Positions 29,135 to 39,590 of a stretch of DNA of 64,000 nucleotides are shown piece after piece; position 1 is the first letter of the stretch; each line of letters starts with the position of its first letter. A model generated the notes under the pieces. That model saw only the letters and a list, made by a program, of their open reading frames with translations, did not search any database and was not told where the DNA came from. The translations under genes and the position numbers were made by a program. This DNA is from Methylobacter luteus IMV-B-3098 (lineage in GTDB: Bacteria > Pseudomonadota > Gammaproteobacteria > Methylococcales > Methylomonadaceae), in the NCBI RefSeq assembly GCF_000427625.1, contig NZ_KE386569.1:61365-125364 (forward strand). The letters are read 5' to 3'.

Positions 29135-31306
29135 CTAAGCTTTGACCCGGTTGATTTTCAGCACAATCGATAATTCCTTCAGCTTGCGCATGATCTGGGC
29201 CAGATGCACACGGTCTTTGACCGTCAACGTGATCAAGTCAACTGAAACGCGGTCGTCCTGATCGACCACGGAGACATTCTCGATGTTGGAATTCAGCTCG
29301 GAGATCGTCGAAGCAATCGTCGCCAGGGAGCCGCGCTGATTCAGTATTTCTATGCGAATTTCGGCCGGAAAGTCGCCGACGGCGTCGGGACTCCATTCGA
29401 CATCCAGCCAGCTGGTCTGTTTTTTTCTGGCTTCGATGCGGTTACGGCATTCGTGGTGATGCACCACAATGCCGCGGCCGGGATTGAAAAAGCCGATGAT
29501 CGAATCGCCCGGAATGGGCCGGCAGCATTTGGCCAAGGTAATGACCATGCCTTCCGTGCCTTTGATGATCAGCGGATTTTTTACGCCGCTCTCGCTGTTA
29601 TCGAGTTTGACGGCTGCATGCACGTCATCCTGCGTGAGGCGCTTGGCAATCAGGAACGGCATTTTGTTGCCCAGTCCGATGTCTTCGAGCAATTCCTCCA
29701 GATTGTGCATGGACATCGCATCGAGCAGCGCCAGTATGCGGGCTTGCTCGATGCTTTCCAGATGCAGATGCATGGCTTGCAGCTCTTTTTCCAGCAAACG
29801 GCGGCCGAGATTGATGGCTTCCTGCTGTTTAAAGTGCTTCAGATACGTGCGTATGCTGGAGCGGGCCTTGGCGGTAATGACATAGTTGAGCCAAAGCGGA
29901 TTGGGCCGGGCCCAGGAAGCGGTGATGACTTCCACCGTGACGCCATTTTCCAGCGTCGATTGCAGCGGCACCAGTTGCTTGTCGATTCGGGCGGAAACAC
30001 AGGCATTGCCGATATCGGTATGGACGGCATAGGCGAAATCGATAATGGTCGCGCCGCGCGGCAGTTTGATAATGCCGCCCTGAGGCGTAAAGACAAACAC
30101 TTCCTGCGGGAACAGGTCGACTTTCAGGTTATCGATAAACTCCAGCGAATCGCCGGCCGACTTCTGGATTTCCAGCAGTTCACGCAGCCATTCGTTGGCG
30201 CCCGCCTGGAATTTCTCGGGTTTATCGTCGTCGGATTTATACAGCCAGTGCGCCGCGATGCCCGATTCCGACATGCGGTGCATTTCGTGCGTTCTGATCT
30301 GGATTTCGATCGGTACGCCGTAAGGGCCGATCAGTATCGTGTGCAGGGACTGATAGCCGTTGGCCTTGGGCAACGCGATATAGTCCTTGAACCGGCCCGG
30401 AATGGGTTTGTACAGATTGTGCACGATGCCCAGGACGCGGTAACAATTATCGACATCGTCGCAATAAATCCTGAAGGCATAGACGTCGAAAACATCCGAA
30501 AAAGAAATCTTCTTGTTCAGCATTTTCTGGTAGATGCTGAAAAGATTCTTTTCGCGCCCAGCTACCTCGCAGTGCAGGCCGGCCTGTTCCAGGCGGTTTT
30601 TTATCGCGTTTTCTATCGTATCGACAATCTTGCGGCGATTGCCGCGAGCTTTTCTGACAGCGTTTTTCAGAATGGCATGGCGCAGCGGGTACATTGCTTC
30701 AAAGCCCAACGACTCGAGCTTGTGCCGGATATTGTTCATGCCCAGCCGGTTGGCGATCGGGGCATAGATGTCGAGCGTTTCACGGGCAATGCGGCGCTTT
30801 TTTGCGGGCTTCATGGCGCCGAGCGTCTGCATGTTGTGTAGCCGGTCAGCCAGTTTGACCATAATGACGCGCAGGTCTTTGGCCATGGCCATAAACATTT
30901 TACGGACATTTTCGGCCTGCGCCTCGGCATGCGATTTGCTGTCGATTTTGGTGAGTTTGGTCACCCCGTCGACCAGTTCCGCCACTTCCTGGCCGAACTG
31001 TTTGGCTAACTCTTTCTTGCTGATCGGGGTGTCTTCAATGACATCGTGCAGGATGGCCGCCATGATGCCATGCGCGTCCATGCGCATTTCAGCCAGGCTG
31101 ATGGCAACGGAAATAGGGTGGCAAATATAGGCTTCGCCAGTTTTACGAAATTGGCCAGCGTGAGCGGTTGCGCCAAATTCATAAGCGCGGACAATTTCAT
31201 CGATCTGAGCCTGATCCAGATAGTCGCTCAAAATCTCGCATAAACGCCGGATCAGTTTGTCCTGAGGGCGTTCCAGTTCGATAGTGTCGGCGACTATATT
31301 CAACAT
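29135..31306 (-). CDS. spoT: Bifunctional (p)ppGpp synthetase/hydrolase
   Basis: 723 residues in the standard order: HD hydrolase (AILHDVIEDT), synthetase (RFKDYIALPKANGYQSLHT and EIQIRTHEMHRMSESGIAAHW), TGS (VFTPQGGIIKLPRGATIIDFAY), helical and ACT regions. The RFKD form of the RxKD motif fits a bifunctional rather than a RelA-only enzyme. It starts 11 bp after rpoZ. It sets alarmone levels in starvation. Confidence 0.96.
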   Translation of the reverse strand: MLNIVADTIELERPQDKLIRRLCEILSDYLDQAQIDEIVRAYEFGATAHAGQFRKTGEAYICHPISVAISLAEMRMDAHGIMAAILHDVIEDTPISKKELAKQFGQEVAELVDGVTKLTKIDSKSHAEAQAENVRKMFMAMAKDLRVIMVKLADRLHNMQTLGAMKPAKKRRIARETLDIYAPIANRLGMNNIRHKLESLGFEAMYPLRHAILKNAVRKARGNRRKIVDTIENAIKNRLEQAGLHCEVAGREKNLFSIYQKMLNKKISFSDVFDVYAFRIYCDDVDNCYRVLGIVHNLYKPIPGRFKDYIALPKANGYQSLHTILIGPYGVPIEIQIRTHEMHRMSESGIAAHWLYKSDDDKPEKFQAGANEWLRELLEIQKSAGDSLEFIDNLKVDLFPQEVFVFTPQGGIIKLPRGATIIDFAYAVHTDIGNACVSARIDKQLVPLQSTLENGVTVEVITASWARPNPLWLNYVITAKARSSIRTYLKHFKQQEAINLGRRLLEKELQAMHLHLESIEQARILALLDAMSMHNLEELLEDIGLGNKMPFLIAKRLTQDDVHAAVKLDNSESGVKNPLIIKGTEGMVITLAKCCRPIPGDSIIGFFNPGRGIVVHHHECRNRIEARKKQTSWLDVEWSPDAVGDFPAEIRIEILNQRGSLATIASTISELNSNIENVSVVDQDDRVSVDLITLTVKDRVHLAQIMRKLKELSIVLKINRVKA

Positions 31307-31317
31307 GGCTGAAGCGA

Positions 31318-31560
31318 TTAAAACATGGTGCTGGTCGTTTCCTGACTGTCGCCCGTACGATGCAGCAGGTTGACATTGTCTGGTGTGACATGGCCGGCCG
31401 CAATTTCGCGTAAAGCGACAACCGTATCCTTGTCTTTATTGCGCTGGACAAATTCATCCGCACCCTTACTGAGCTGACGCGCTCGGGTACTGGCTAATAA
31501 AACCAGTTTGAAACGGTTTTCTACATTTTCTAAACAATCTTCGATCGTGACTCTGGCCAT
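31318..31560 (-). CDS. rpoZ: RNA polymerase omega subunit
   Basis: 80 residues from [13 protein letters not shown] (31560), the conserved start; 22 further open codons upstream are not family-like. [15 protein letters not shown] and VALREIAAG are typical of omega, which helps assemble RNA polymerase and takes part in ppGpp binding. It is directly upstream of spoT. The usual gmk is absent; pgk lies upstream instead. Confidence 0.94.
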   Translation of the reverse strand: MARVTIEDCLENVENRFKLVLLASTRARQLSKGADEFVQRNKDKDTVVALREIAAGHVTPDNVNLLHRTGDSQETTSTMF

Positions 31561-31656
31561 TTTTAAACCTGATAAATTAAAAGGGGGGTCAGTCCGTTCG
31601 ACCGGGCTGACGGGGATCGGTTTCATTGAGTCGTCTTTAACTGACTTAAATGAAAG

Positions 31657-31684
31657 GGCGGTGCATTATATAAAAAACACCGCC
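31657..31684 (-). promoter_or_regulatory. Inverted repeat after pgk with an embedded -10 for rpoZ
   Basis: GGCGGTG / CACCGCC (31657-31663 and 31678-31684) enclose a 14-base AT loop. On the minus strand the loop contains TATAAT (31670-31665), with a weak TTTAAG 17 bp upstream. The repeat may weakly terminate pgk while its loop supplies the rpoZ promoter. Confidence 0.4.
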
Positions 31685-31696
31685 GGACTTAAACCT

Positions 31697-32869
31697 CTAG
31701 GCTCGTGATTTTAAAATGGAAACGGCCGGAAGCTCTTTGCCTTCAAGAAATTCCAGGAACGCACCGCCGCCGGTAGAGGTATAGGACACTTTATCATTAA
31801 TGCCGTATTTGTCGATAGCCGCCAGCGTGTCGCCGCCACCAGCGATCGAGAAGGCGCTGCTTTCCGCGATAGCCGTAGCCAGCGATTTCGTGCCGTTACC
31901 GAACTGGTCGAATTCGAACACGCCGACAGGGCCGTTCCAGACGATAGTGCCGGCCGATTTCAGCAGCTGCGCATAGTGCTTTGCCGTTTCGGGACCGATG
32001 TCCATGATCATGTCGTCGGCCTCAACGTCCTCGACTTTCTTGACCGAGGCGATGGCGGTTTCCGAGAACTCCTTCGCGCAAACCACATCGACCGGGATAG
32101 GGATATCCGAGCCATTCTTTTTGGCCATTTCGATCAGTTGCTTGGCTTCTTCAATCAGGTCTTCTTCGTAAAGCGATTTGCCGACAGGAAAGCCTGCGGC
32201 CGCAATAAACGTATTGGCAATGCCGCCGCCGACGATCAGTTGATCGACTTTTTCAGACAATGATTTCAGGACCGTCAGTTTAGTGGACACCTTGGAGCCG
32301 CCGACAATCGCGATCAAAGGTTTGACCGGCGTTTCCAGCGCTTTGCCCAGCGCATCCAGTTCGCTGGCCAACAAAGGGCCGGCGCAGGCGACAGGCGCGT
32401 GCTTGGCGACGCTGTGCGTCGAGGCCTGCGCCCTGTGCGCGGTGCCAAAGGCGTCCATTACAAAGATATCGCAGAGCGCGGCCATTTTGCGGCCCAGCTC
32501 ATCGCTGTCCTTGCCCTCGCCGACATTGAAACGCACGTTCTCGCAGAGTACGACTTCGCCGCTCTTGATGTCAATGCCGTCCAGCCAGTCTTTCTCCAGT
32601 CTGACAGGCTGGCCGAGCAATTCCGACAAGCGCTCGGCTACCGGCTTTAGTGACGCGTCTTCCGCGTATTGCCCTTCCTCGGGCCTGCCCAGATGCGATA
32701 GCAATATGACGGCAGCGCCGCCTGCCAAGGCCTTTTGAATTGTCGGTACGCTGGCTTGAATACGGATATCGCTGGTGACTTTGCCGTTTTTCACAGGCAC
32801 ATTCAGATCCTGACGAATCAGTACGCGTTTGCCTGATAAATCCAGATCGGCCATTCTCTTAATCGACAT
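31697..32869 (-). CDS. pgk: Phosphoglycerate kinase
   Basis: Transfers phosphate between 1,3-bisphosphoglycerate and ADP in glycolysis/gluconeogenesis. 390 residues with [25 protein letters not shown], the ATP-site GGSKVSTKL and the C-terminal [12 protein letters not shown] and STGGGAFLE motifs. AGGAG precedes the ATG. It is isolated from the usual gap/fba neighbours and sits between ubiB and rpoZ with its own promoter. Confidence 0.97.
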   Translation of the reverse strand: MSIKRMADLDLSGKRVLIRQDLNVPVKNGKVTSDIRIQASVPTIQKALAGGAAVILLSHLGRPEEGQYAEDASLKPVAERLSELLGQPVRLEKDWLDGIDIKSGEVVLCENVRFNVGEGKDSDELGRKMAALCDIFVMDAFGTAHRAQASTHSVAKHAPVACAGPLLASELDALGKALETPVKPLIAIVGGSKVSTKLTVLKSLSEKVDQLIVGGGIANTFIAAAGFPVGKSLYEEDLIEEAKQLIEMAKKNGSDIPIPVDVVCAKEFSETAIASVKKVEDVEADDMIMDIGPETAKHYAQLLKSAGTIVWNGPVGVFEFDQFGNGTKSLATAIAESSAFSIAGGGDTLAAIDKYGINDKVSYTSTGGGAFLEFLEGKELPAVSILKSRA

Positions 32870-32883
32870 AATAGACTCTCCTG

Positions 32884-32912
32884 TTTATGTTTTTATTGGT
32901 ATTTTTTGACAA
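32884..32912 (-). promoter_or_regulatory. Predicted pgk promoter
   Basis: On the minus strand TTGTCA (32912-32907) and CATAAA (32889-32884) are spaced 17 bp apart, 15 bp before the pgk start codon. The short leader leaves room only for the AGGAG ribosome site. Confidence 0.5.
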
Positions 32913-32922
32913 TTATTTCATA

Positions 32923-32951
32923 CAAAGCCTGATCATACTTTGGCTTTGTTC
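32923..32951 (-). terminator. Hairpin downstream of ubiB
   Basis: ACAAAGCC and GGCTTTGT form an 8-bp inverted repeat between the ubiB stop and the pgk promoter. There is no clear U tract, so termination would be weak. Confidence 0.4.
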
Positions 32952-32955
32952 CGGC

Positions 32956-34506
32956 TCATTGAAAGAAAACCGCCATGCTGATCATAACCGCACTGGCCAG
33001 GATGGCCCATACCGTCCGGCGGTGATTGCTCTCCATTTGCTGGCGCAACAGGGCGAGTTCGCGGTTGTGCGCTTCGGCATTGGGTCTTGCGTGTGCGGCA
33101 TTGTCCAGGGCCTTATAAATCAACGAGGGAATTTCCGGAAACTGCTCGGCCAATTCCGGGAATTGTTTGATGATTTTATCGATTTTGGCTTTAGGGCTCA
33201 TGCGTTCATGGAACCATTTTTCCAGGAAAGGCTTGGCCGTCTGCCATAAGTCCAGATCGGGATAGAGTTCACGCCCGAGCCCCTCGATATTGAGCAGGGT
33301 TTTCTGCAGCAATACCAGTTGCGGTTGCACACGCATGTCAAAACGCCGCGCGGTTTGAAACAGGCGCAGCAGCAATTGTCCGAAGGAAATGTCTTTGAGC
33401 GGTTTTTCGAAGATTGGTTCGCACACGCTGCGTATGGCTGATTCGAACTCTTCTATGCGTGTTGAACCGGGCACCCAGCCGGACTCGACGTGCATTTGTG
33501 CGACCCGGCGGTAATCGCGATTGAAGAAGGCCAGAAAATTCTCGGCCAGATAGCGTTGATCGGACAAGGACAGGGAGCCGACAATGCCGAAATCGACAGC
33601 GATGTATTTGGCCGGCAGATCGACGAAGATATTGCCGGGGTGCATGTCGGCATGAAAGAAGTTGTCGCGGAACACCTGTGTGAAAAAGATTTCCACGCCG
33701 CGTTCAGCCAGCAGTTTAAAATCGGCGCCGCCTTCCCGCAACGCTGCGATCTCGCCGACAGGAATGCCCTGAATGCGCTCCATAACCATGACTTTCTGGC
33801 GCGTCAGCGGCCAGTGGACTTCCGGTATGTAAATAATCTCGGAGTTCTCGAAGTTGCGGCGCAGTTTGGTCGCATTGGCGGCTTCGCGAATCAGGTCAAG
33901 TTCATCCAGCGTTGTTTTTTCAAATTCGGCAACGACTTCCAGCGCGCGCAATCGCCTTGCATCGGGCCAGAATTTTTCGGCGAAGCGGGCCAGTTCATAA
34001 AGCAGGCCTACGTCGGAGTGAATGCGTTCTTCGATATCGGGACGCAGAACCTTAACAACGACCTGTTCGCCGCTGTGTAATACGGCCGTGTGAACCTGGG
34101 CGACTGAGGCCGAAGCCAAAGGTTCAGGATTGAATTCGGCAAAGGCATCAGAGACGGGCATGCCGAGTTCTTTTTCAATGATGCCACGGGCGATTTCATT
34201 CGGAAACGGCGGAACCCGATCCTGTAGCTTGACCAGTTCATCGGCAATGTCATCAGGCAGCAGGTCTTTCCGGGTCGATAACGCCTGGCCGAATTTGACA
34301 TAAATGGGACCGAGATCTTCCAAAGCCCGACGAATGCGCACGGCACGCGAGGCGGTTTGTCGTTTGAGCCAGTAGTTGGGAGAGAAAACGGCTAAAAAAC
34401 GAACGGGGCGGAATAAATGGGTTTTTAAAACGATTTCGTCCAGGCCGTGAAAGACCAGGACCCAGTTAATATGGATCAGGCGCAATAATAATTTGGGGCG
34501 GATCAC
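32956..34506 (-). CDS. ubiB: Ubiquinone biosynthesis protein UbiB (atypical kinase family)
   Basis: 516 residues of the ABC1/ADCK/UbiB family that supports ubiquinone assembly. The KxGQ motif appears as [17 protein letters not shown], followed by kinase-like segments [30 protein letters not shown] and [11 protein letters not shown]. The extreme C-terminus is a membrane helix. The start is GTG with AAAGG upstream. It is last in the hslV-hslU-DUF971-ubiE-ubiJ-ubiB run. Confidence 0.95.
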   Translation of the reverse strand: MIRPKLLLRLIHINWVLVFHGLDEIVLKTHLFRPVRFLAVFSPNYWLKRQTASRAVRIRRALEDLGPIYVKFGQALSTRKDLLPDDIADELVKLQDRVPPFPNEIARGIIEKELGMPVSDAFAEFNPEPLASASVAQVHTAVLHSGEQVVVKVLRPDIEERIHSDVGLLYELARFAEKFWPDARRLRALEVVAEFEKTTLDELDLIREAANATKLRRNFENSEIIYIPEVHWPLTRQKVMVMERIQGIPVGEIAALREGGADFKLLAERGVEIFFTQVFRDNFFHADMHPGNIFVDLPAKYIAVDFGIVGSLSLSDQRYLAENFLAFFNRDYRRVAQMHVESGWVPGSTRIEEFESAIRSVCEPIFEKPLKDISFGQLLLRLFQTARRFDMRVQPQLVLLQKTLLNIEGLGRELYPDLDLWQTAKPFLEKWFHERMSPKAKIDKIIKQFPELAEQFPEIPSLIYKALDNAAHARPNAEAHNRELALLRQQMESNHRRTVWAILASAVMISMAVFFQ

Positions 34507-34583
34507 GTATTTACCTTTAGTTTTTAGGGTGGGTGTGGCTTTTCATGCCCACCAGAGAGGGTATCAGTAGGGCAAGGCCGGAT

Positions 34584-35210
34584 TTATTTCTGCTTTAAAT
34601 TCGTTAACGCATCGTCCAGACGTTCAGCCCGGCTTAACAGGCGGTCAAAATCGGTGCGTAGCTCATCAACCTGGTGATAAAAAATATCCATTTCCGGCCC
34701 AGCCGGCAAATCGCGGGTTTCTTCCTGCAGAAATTCCGCTGCGTTCAGCCTGAAGGTCTCAATGGAATCCTTTCCCCAGCGCTGGCCGGCGCGGAAAAAA
34801 CGGCCGATCTGATGCGCGATAATATCACCGGTGTAATGCGACAGTTTTTCTTCCAGATCAATGTCCAGTTTATCGAACAGTTCCTGAAATTTGCGACCGG
34901 TGTGCATGTCGCCTTCAATTTTCACGTCGCCGGAAAAAACGGAACGCATCGGTTTCGAGCTGAGCCCCATCAGGCCCAGTGCCCAGACCGAGCCTGTCAA
35001 TCGAGTGTCGGGCTGATCGGGAAAATGATCCAGACACTGAATGGATTCCTTCGTCGGGCACAGATAAAGGGTTTCATTGAACGGCAAAATCGTAACGGCG
35101 ATGACTTTCCCGGCCAATGGCTCCAGAAAATAGCGGCTATCCGGGTCCAGCGCGAGGTACTGGTTAAGCGCGGCTTCCAATGCACCGGCCAGCAACGGTT
35201 TGATCGCCAT
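34584..35210 (-). CDS. ubiJ: Ubiquinone biosynthesis accessory factor UbiJ
   Basis: 208 residues with an N-terminal SCP2 lipid-binding domain (AALNQYLALDPDSRYFLEPLAGKV) and a helical C-terminus (PAGPEMDIFYHQVDELRTDF), matching UbiJ, which holds hydrophobic ubiquinone intermediates for the Ubi complex. Its ATG lies next to the ubiE stop. Position between ubiE and ubiB is diagnostic. Confidence 0.9.
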   Translation of the reverse strand: MAIKPLLAGALEAALNQYLALDPDSRYFLEPLAGKVIAVTILPFNETLYLCPTKESIQCLDHFPDQPDTRLTGSVWALGLMGLSSKPMRSVFSGDVKIEGDMHTGRKFQELFDKLDIDLEEKLSHYTGDIIAHQIGRFFRAGQRWGKDSIETFRLNAAEFLQEETRDLPAGPEMDIFYHQVDELRTDFDRLLSRAERLDDALTNLKQK

Positions 35211-35211
35211 G

Positions 35212-35967
35212 TCAGATTTTATAACCTCTGTGCACGGCCACGATGCCTTGCGTCATGTTGAAATATTCGCAACGCTCAAGACCGGCATTTTCCATCATTT
35301 TTTTCAGTTCATCCTGTTTCGGATGCATGCGGATGGATTCGGCCAGGTAACGGTAACTGTCTTCATCCTTGGCTACGATCTTGCCGATTTTGGGCAGCAG
35401 ATTAAACGAATAAAAATCGTAGACTTTTTCGGTGACCTTGTCGGTCGGATGTGAGAATTCCAGCACGATGACGCGGCCGCCGGGTTTCAGCACTCTGTAC
35501 ATGGAGCGCAAGGCTGCATCTTTGTCGGTTACATTGCGCAGGCCGAAGCCTATGCAGACGCAATCGAAGGTATTGTCTTCAAAGGGGAGGCATTCGGCAT
35601 TGACTTGCGCATAGCGGATATTGCCGACCAGTCCTTTATCAATCAGCCGGTCGCGGCCCGTGCGCAGCATTTCGGAATTGATGTCGGCCAAAACTATCTG
35701 GCCATCCTGGCCGACGCGTTTTTCGAACAGCATGGTCAAATCGCCGGTGCCGCCGGCCAGATCGAGCACCCGCTCGCCTTTGCGTACATTGCTCAGCTGC
35801 ACGGCAATGCGCTTCCAGATGCGATGGATGCCCATCGACATCAGGTCGTTCATGATGTCATATTGACCCGCCACGGAATCAAATACGCCGCGGACCAGCT
35901 TGACTTTGTCCTCTTTGGCTACCTGTTTAAAACCGAAATGGGTGGTGTTGTTATTTGTCATTGTCAT
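35212..35967 (-). CDS. ubiE: Ubiquinone/menaquinone C-methyltransferase
   Basis: SAM-dependent C-methylation of demethyl-quinol precursors. 251 residues: [24 protein letters not shown], the SAM motif [13 protein letters not shown], and the family signatures [20 protein letters not shown] and [13 protein letters not shown]. The second half of the conserved ubiE-ubiJ-ubiB operon. Confidence 0.96.
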   Translation of the reverse strand: MTMTNNNTTHFGFKQVAKEDKVKLVRGVFDSVAGQYDIMNDLMSMGIHRIWKRIAVQLSNVRKGERVLDLAGGTGDLTMLFEKRVGQDGQIVLADINSEMLRTGRDRLIDKGLVGNIRYAQVNAECLPFEDNTFDCVCIGFGLRNVTDKDAALRSMYRVLKPGGRVIVLEFSHPTDKVTEKVYDFYSFNLLPKIGKIVAKDEDSYRYLAESIRMHPKQDELKKMMENAGLERCEYFNMTQGIVAVHRGYKI

Positions 35968-35977
35968 GCTTGGTATT

Positions 35978-36376
35978 CTAATGTTCTGTAGGTAGTGGCG
36001 ATGTTTTGCGTTGATGCCCGGCCGCCTCCAGTCGCTGGAGATAGTCGGCCCATAAGGCCGGGTATTCGGCGCCTAGCTTGTACAGCAAATCCCATGTGTA
36101 AATGCCGGTGTTATGGCCATCACTATATACCGGGGCGATGCCGTAGTTGCCTACCGGTTTGATTTCTGCAATCGTGACGTCTTCCTTGCCGACCTGCAGC
36201 ACTTCCTGGCCCGGTGCATGACCGACCGCTTCAGCCGATGGCGTGTAGACGCGCAGGTATTCATACGGCAGCTTGAAAACGCTGCCGTCGTCAAAACTGA
36301 TTTCAAGCAGGCGGGACACCTGATGCAGCTTGATTTCAGTGGGAATGGTGTGACAGGGGGGTACGGTCAGTCGCAT
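35978..36376 (-). CDS. DUF971 family protein
   Basis: 132 residues dominated by the DUF971 (gamma-butyrobetaine hydroxylase N-terminal-like) fold: [22 protein letters not shown] and [21 protein letters not shown]. Such proteins are small Zn- or iron-sulfur-related units of unknown exact role. It lies five bases after hslU and before ubiE, a common arrangement in gammaproteobacteria. Confidence 0.85.
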   Translation of the reverse strand: MRLTVPPCHTIPTEIKLHQVSRLLEISFDDGSVFKLPYEYLRVYTPSAEAVGHAPGQEVLQVGKEDVTIAEIKPVGNYGIAPVYSDGHNTGIYTWDLLYKLGAEYPALWADYLQRLEAAGHQRKTSPLPTEH

Positions 36377-36381
36377 GATAA

Positions 36382-37707
36382 TTACAGAATATAACGGCTC
36401 AGGTCTTCATCCTGCACGAACTCGGCAAGATGTCCGTCGACATAAGCGGCATCAATAACGATGGTTTTCTCGGTAAGGTCCGGTGCGTTATAGGAAATGT
36501 CTTCCAGCAGCCGTTCCAGGATCGTGTGCAGTCGTCTGGCGCCGATATTCTCGGTTTTTTCATTAACCTGGAAGCCCAGTTCGGCAATGCGCTGGATTCC
36601 GTCGGCGGCAAACGTCACTGAAACGCCTTCCGTTGCCAGCAGGGCCTGGTACTGTTCGGTCAATGACGCATTCGGTTCTGTCAGGATGCGCACGAAATCA
36701 TCGGCCGTCAGCGCATCGAGTTCAACGCGAATAGGGAACCGGCCCTGCAGTTCGGGAATCAGGTCAGAGGGTTTGGTCAAATGGAAGGCGCCGGATGCGA
36801 TAAACAGAACATGATCGGTTTTGATGGTGCCGTATTTGGTGCTGACGGTGCTGCCTTCAACCAATGGCAACAGATCGCGCTGCACGCCTTCGCGGGAGAC
36901 TTCGCCGCCACTGCCGCCGAGTTCGGAACGTTTGCAGATCTTGTCGATTTCGTCGAGAAAGACGATGCCGTTCTGTTCCACGGCTTCCACGGCGCGCGCT
37001 TTAATGTCTTCTTCATTGATCAGCTTGGCGGCTTCTTCTTCCTGAAGAACTTTCAAGGCTTTGCCGATTTTCATCTTGCGCGATTTTCTTTTACCCGTGC
37101 TCAGATTTTGGAACATGCCCTGCAGTTGGCTGGTCATTTCCTCCATGCCGGGAGGCGCCATGATCTCGACGCCTACGGGCGCGACGTGCACATCGACTTC
37201 TACTTCCTTGTCATCCAGATCGCCCTCGCGCAGTTTCTTGCGCATTTTCTGGCGGGTTGATTCCTCAGTATCGGACAGCATGCCGCTGCCGGCCCGCGGC
37301 AGCAGAATATCCAATATTTTTTCTTCGGCGGCATCGTAAGCGCGATTCTGAACCTTTTCCATTTCCGCCATGCGCGTTATTTTGACGGCTGTATCGGCCA
37401 GATCACGGATAATCGATTCAACATCGCGGCCGACATAGCCGACCTCGGTAAATTTGGTCGCTTCTATTTTAATGAAAGGCGCATTGGCCAGACGTGCCAG
37501 GCGGCGGGCGATTTCGGTTTTACCAACGCCGGTAGGACCGATCATCAAAATATTCTTCGGAGTGATTTCTTCGCGTAAAGCAGCATCAACCTGTTGGCGG
37601 CGCCAGCGGTTGCGCAGCGCGATAGCGACAGAGCGTTTAGCGCTGGCCTGGCCGATGATGTGCTTATCCAGTTCGCTTACAATTTCTTTAGGGGTCATTT
37701 GAGTCAT
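36382..37707 (-). CDS. hslU: ATP-dependent protease ATPase subunit HslU
   Basis: The AAA+ unfoldase of the HslUV protease. Walker [16 protein letters not shown], Walker [11 protein letters not shown] and sensor region [12 protein letters not shown] are clear. I start at [20 protein letters not shown] (37707; 441 residues); a GTG four codons upstream overlaps the end of hslV, and MTPKEIV is also possible. It follows hslV directly. Confidence 0.96.
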   Translation of the reverse strand: MTQMTPKEIVSELDKHIIGQASAKRSVAIALRNRWRRQQVDAALREEITPKNILMIGPTGVGKTEIARRLARLANAPFIKIEATKFTEVGYVGRDVESIIRDLADTAVKITRMAEMEKVQNRAYDAAEEKILDILLPRAGSGMLSDTEESTRQKMRKKLREGDLDDKEVEVDVHVAPVGVEIMAPPGMEEMTSQLQGMFQNLSTGKRKSRKMKIGKALKVLQEEEAAKLINEEDIKARAVEAVEQNGIVFLDEIDKICKRSELGGSGGEVSREGVQRDLLPLVEGSTVSTKYGTIKTDHVLFIASGAFHLTKPSDLIPELQGRFPIRVELDALTADDFVRILTEPNASLTEQYQALLATEGVSVTFAADGIQRIAELGFQVNEKTENIGARRLHTILERLLEDISYNAPDLTEKTIVIDAAYVDGHLAEFVQDEDLSRYIL

Positions 37708-37711
37708 TCGT

Positions 37712-38260
37712 TTACTCACTAGGATCTGCGTCCAATTCTTCTATGGTCAAATTGTGATTGGTATAAATACAGATATCGCCGGCTATCCTTAACGATCTTT
37801 CGACAATTTCGCGAGCGCTTAAATCGGTATTTTCCAACAAGGCGCGTGCCGCTGCCTGCGCAAAAGCACCGCCGGAACCAATGGCCATCAAGTCATGCTC
37901 GGGTTCGATGACGTCGCCGGTACCGGAAAGAATCAGGGAGGTTTTGGCATCGGCAATCGTCAGCAGGGCTTCCAGTTTGCGCAGGGCGCGGTCTGTGCGC
38001 CAATCTTTGGCCATTTCCACGGCGGCGCGCGTCAGGTTGCCACGGTGCTTTTCCAGCTTGCCTTCAAAATGCTCGAACAAAGTGAACGCATCAGCCGTAG
38101 CGCCGGCAAAACCGGCAATAACCTTGTCATGATATAAACGGCGCACTTTACGGGCGTTGCCCTTCATGACTGTATTGCCTAAGGTGACTTGGCCATCACC
38201 GCCAATCACCACTTTGCCGCCGCGGCGAACAGAAAGTATGGTTGTACCTCTAAAACTCAC
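37712..38260 (-). CDS. hslV: ATP-dependent protease proteolytic subunit HslV
   Basis: 182 residues of the proteasome-like peptidase. The catalytic threonine follows a short propeptide in [36 protein letters not shown] and [14 protein letters not shown] are conserved. The start appears to be GTG. First gene of the hslVU-DUF971-ubiEJB run; no clear sigma-32 promoter was identified. Confidence 0.96.
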   Translation of the reverse strand: MSFRGTTILSVRRGGKVVIGGDGQVTLGNTVMKGNARKVRRLYHDKVIAGFAGATADAFTLFEHFEGKLEKHRGNLTRAAVEMAKDWRTDRALRKLEALLTIADAKTSLILSGTGDVIEPEHDLMAIGSGGAFAQAAARALLENTDLSAREIVERSLRIAGDICIYTNHNLTIEELDADPSE

Positions 38261-38378
38261 TTTAAAATCCCAAAGTTACGAAAATGATTGTGCCAATTCT
38301 ACATGGTCTCGATTTAAATGTGGTAAAAAATAAAGTGACTAAACATTGATGCAACAGTCATTAAGATTTTTGCGTTAA

Positions 38379-38410
38379 TTGGAAGTTCAGCAAAATAGAC
38401 TATGCTGAAC
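38379..38410 (+). promoter_or_regulatory. Promoter overlapped by an inverted repeat, upstream of the DUF4126 gene
   Basis: TTGGAA (38379-38384) and TATGCT (38401-38406) are 16 bp apart. An inverted repeat GTTCAGC / GCTGAAC (38385-38391 and 38404-38410) covers the spacer and the -10, an arrangement typical of a repressor site. A following T run means it could alternatively be a weak terminator. Confidence 0.35.
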
Positions 38411-38438
38411 GCAATTTTTTTAACAAAAAGGGCACTCT

Positions 38439-39077
38439 ATGGAAGCGCTGGATCAAATTTCAACGACGCTGGCATTGACAATGGGGCTGGCCTGGGCCAG
38501 CGGCATTAATCTTTATGCGACGCTGTTCACTCTGGGTTATCTTGCCAATACCGGTAATCTGAATTTGCCGCCGGATTTACAGATAGTCGCAAACCCGATG
38601 GTCATGGGGGCGGCCGGGGTCATGTATTTTATTGAGTTTTTCGCCGACAAAATGCCCGGCGTCGATACCGGCTGGGACACTATACACACGTTTATTCGCA
38701 TTCCCGCCGGAGCGATGCTGGCAGCCGGTACTGTCGGTGATTTAAATCCTGCGGTTGAATTGGCGGCGGCAATACTGGGCGGCGGTCTGGCGGCCGGCAC
38801 ACATGCAACCAAAGCCGGCACGCGCGTACTGATCAATACTTCGCCAGAACCTTTCACTAACTGGTTTGCATCTGTAGGCGAGGATGTGGCGGTTATTGGC
38901 GGAGTCTGGGCTTGTATCAATCATCCGGTGCTGTTTCTAATAGCGCTGGTATTGTTTGTCCTGCTGATGGTCTGGTTGTTGCCGCGGTTATGGATAGGCA
39001 TAAAAAAAGTATTTCGTTTTATTATCAGATTGTTCCGAAGGGAAGAAAGCCCGCTGAACGCAGGTTCTTCGGAATGA
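38439..39077 (+). CDS. DUF4126 membrane protein
   Basis: 212 residues with several hydrophobic segments and a Gly/Ala-rich core (GLAWASGINLYATLF, FADKMPGVDTGWDTIHTFIR, ILGGGLAAGTHATKAGTR), matching DUF4126 inner-membrane proteins of unknown function. The tail after the last helix is basic. It diverges from hslV and precedes the tRNA-Phe genes. Confidence 0.8.
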   Translation: MEALDQISTTLALTMGLAWASGINLYATLFTLGYLANTGNLNLPPDLQIVANPMVMGAAGVMYFIEFFADKMPGVDTGWDTIHTFIRIPAGAMLAAGTVGDLNPAVELAAAILGGGLAAGTHATKAGTRVLINTSPEPFTNWFASVGEDVAVIGGVWACINHPVLFLIALVLFVLLMVWLLPRLWIGIKKVFRFIIRLFRREESPLNAGSSE

Positions 39078-39090
39078 AATTATATTTTTA

Positions 39091-39119
39091 TTGACGGGGA
39101 TCAGATAATCGGGTTTAAT
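39091..39119 (+). promoter_or_regulatory. Promoter of the tRNA-Phe pair
   Basis: TTGACG (39091-39096) and TTTAAT (39114-39119) are spaced 17 bp apart and are followed by GGCGCTC, a GC-rich discriminator typical of stringently controlled stable RNA promoters. The first tRNA begins 20 bp later. Confidence 0.65.
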
Positions 39120-39138
39120 GGCGCTCTTTTGTAGTACC

Positions 39139-39214
<76 letters not shown>

Positions 39215-39256
39215 TTACAAAAAAATTAACAAGAAAAACAGCATCACCTCAAAAAA

Positions 39257-39332
<76 letters not shown>

Positions 39333-39340
39333 TGAATTCC

Positions 39341-39371
39341 AAAGGCTCCGATTTATCGGGGCCTTTTTTGT
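39341..39371 (+). terminator. Terminator of the tRNA-Phe operon
   Basis: AAAGGCTCCGAT / ATCGGGGCCTTT pair with one G-U and run into TTTTTTG, nine bases after the second tRNA. Confidence 0.85.
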
Positions 39372-39590
39372 TTTAGCCCTAGTCAAATTTGCGGCTATGA
39401 CATGACAAGCCTGCTTGCTTTCGCCATTAATAAATCTTGATAAAGCCGTGTCCCAGTAATTTTTTACAATGGAAATTATGTTCAGCTAGTGTTAAGAAAT
39501 AAGTCATAGAATTAAGCCAAAATAAATAAAACCGGAAGCTTAACGAATCTCCCGATTAGGCTTTATCGAATCACAAAGGAGAGGGATACA

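Noticed and set aside
29453..30841. 462-residue plus-strand frame opposite spoT
   Set aside because: It is antisense to a fully motif-supported spoT, and its sequence has no recognisable motif. Long antisense frames are common in GC-balanced genes.
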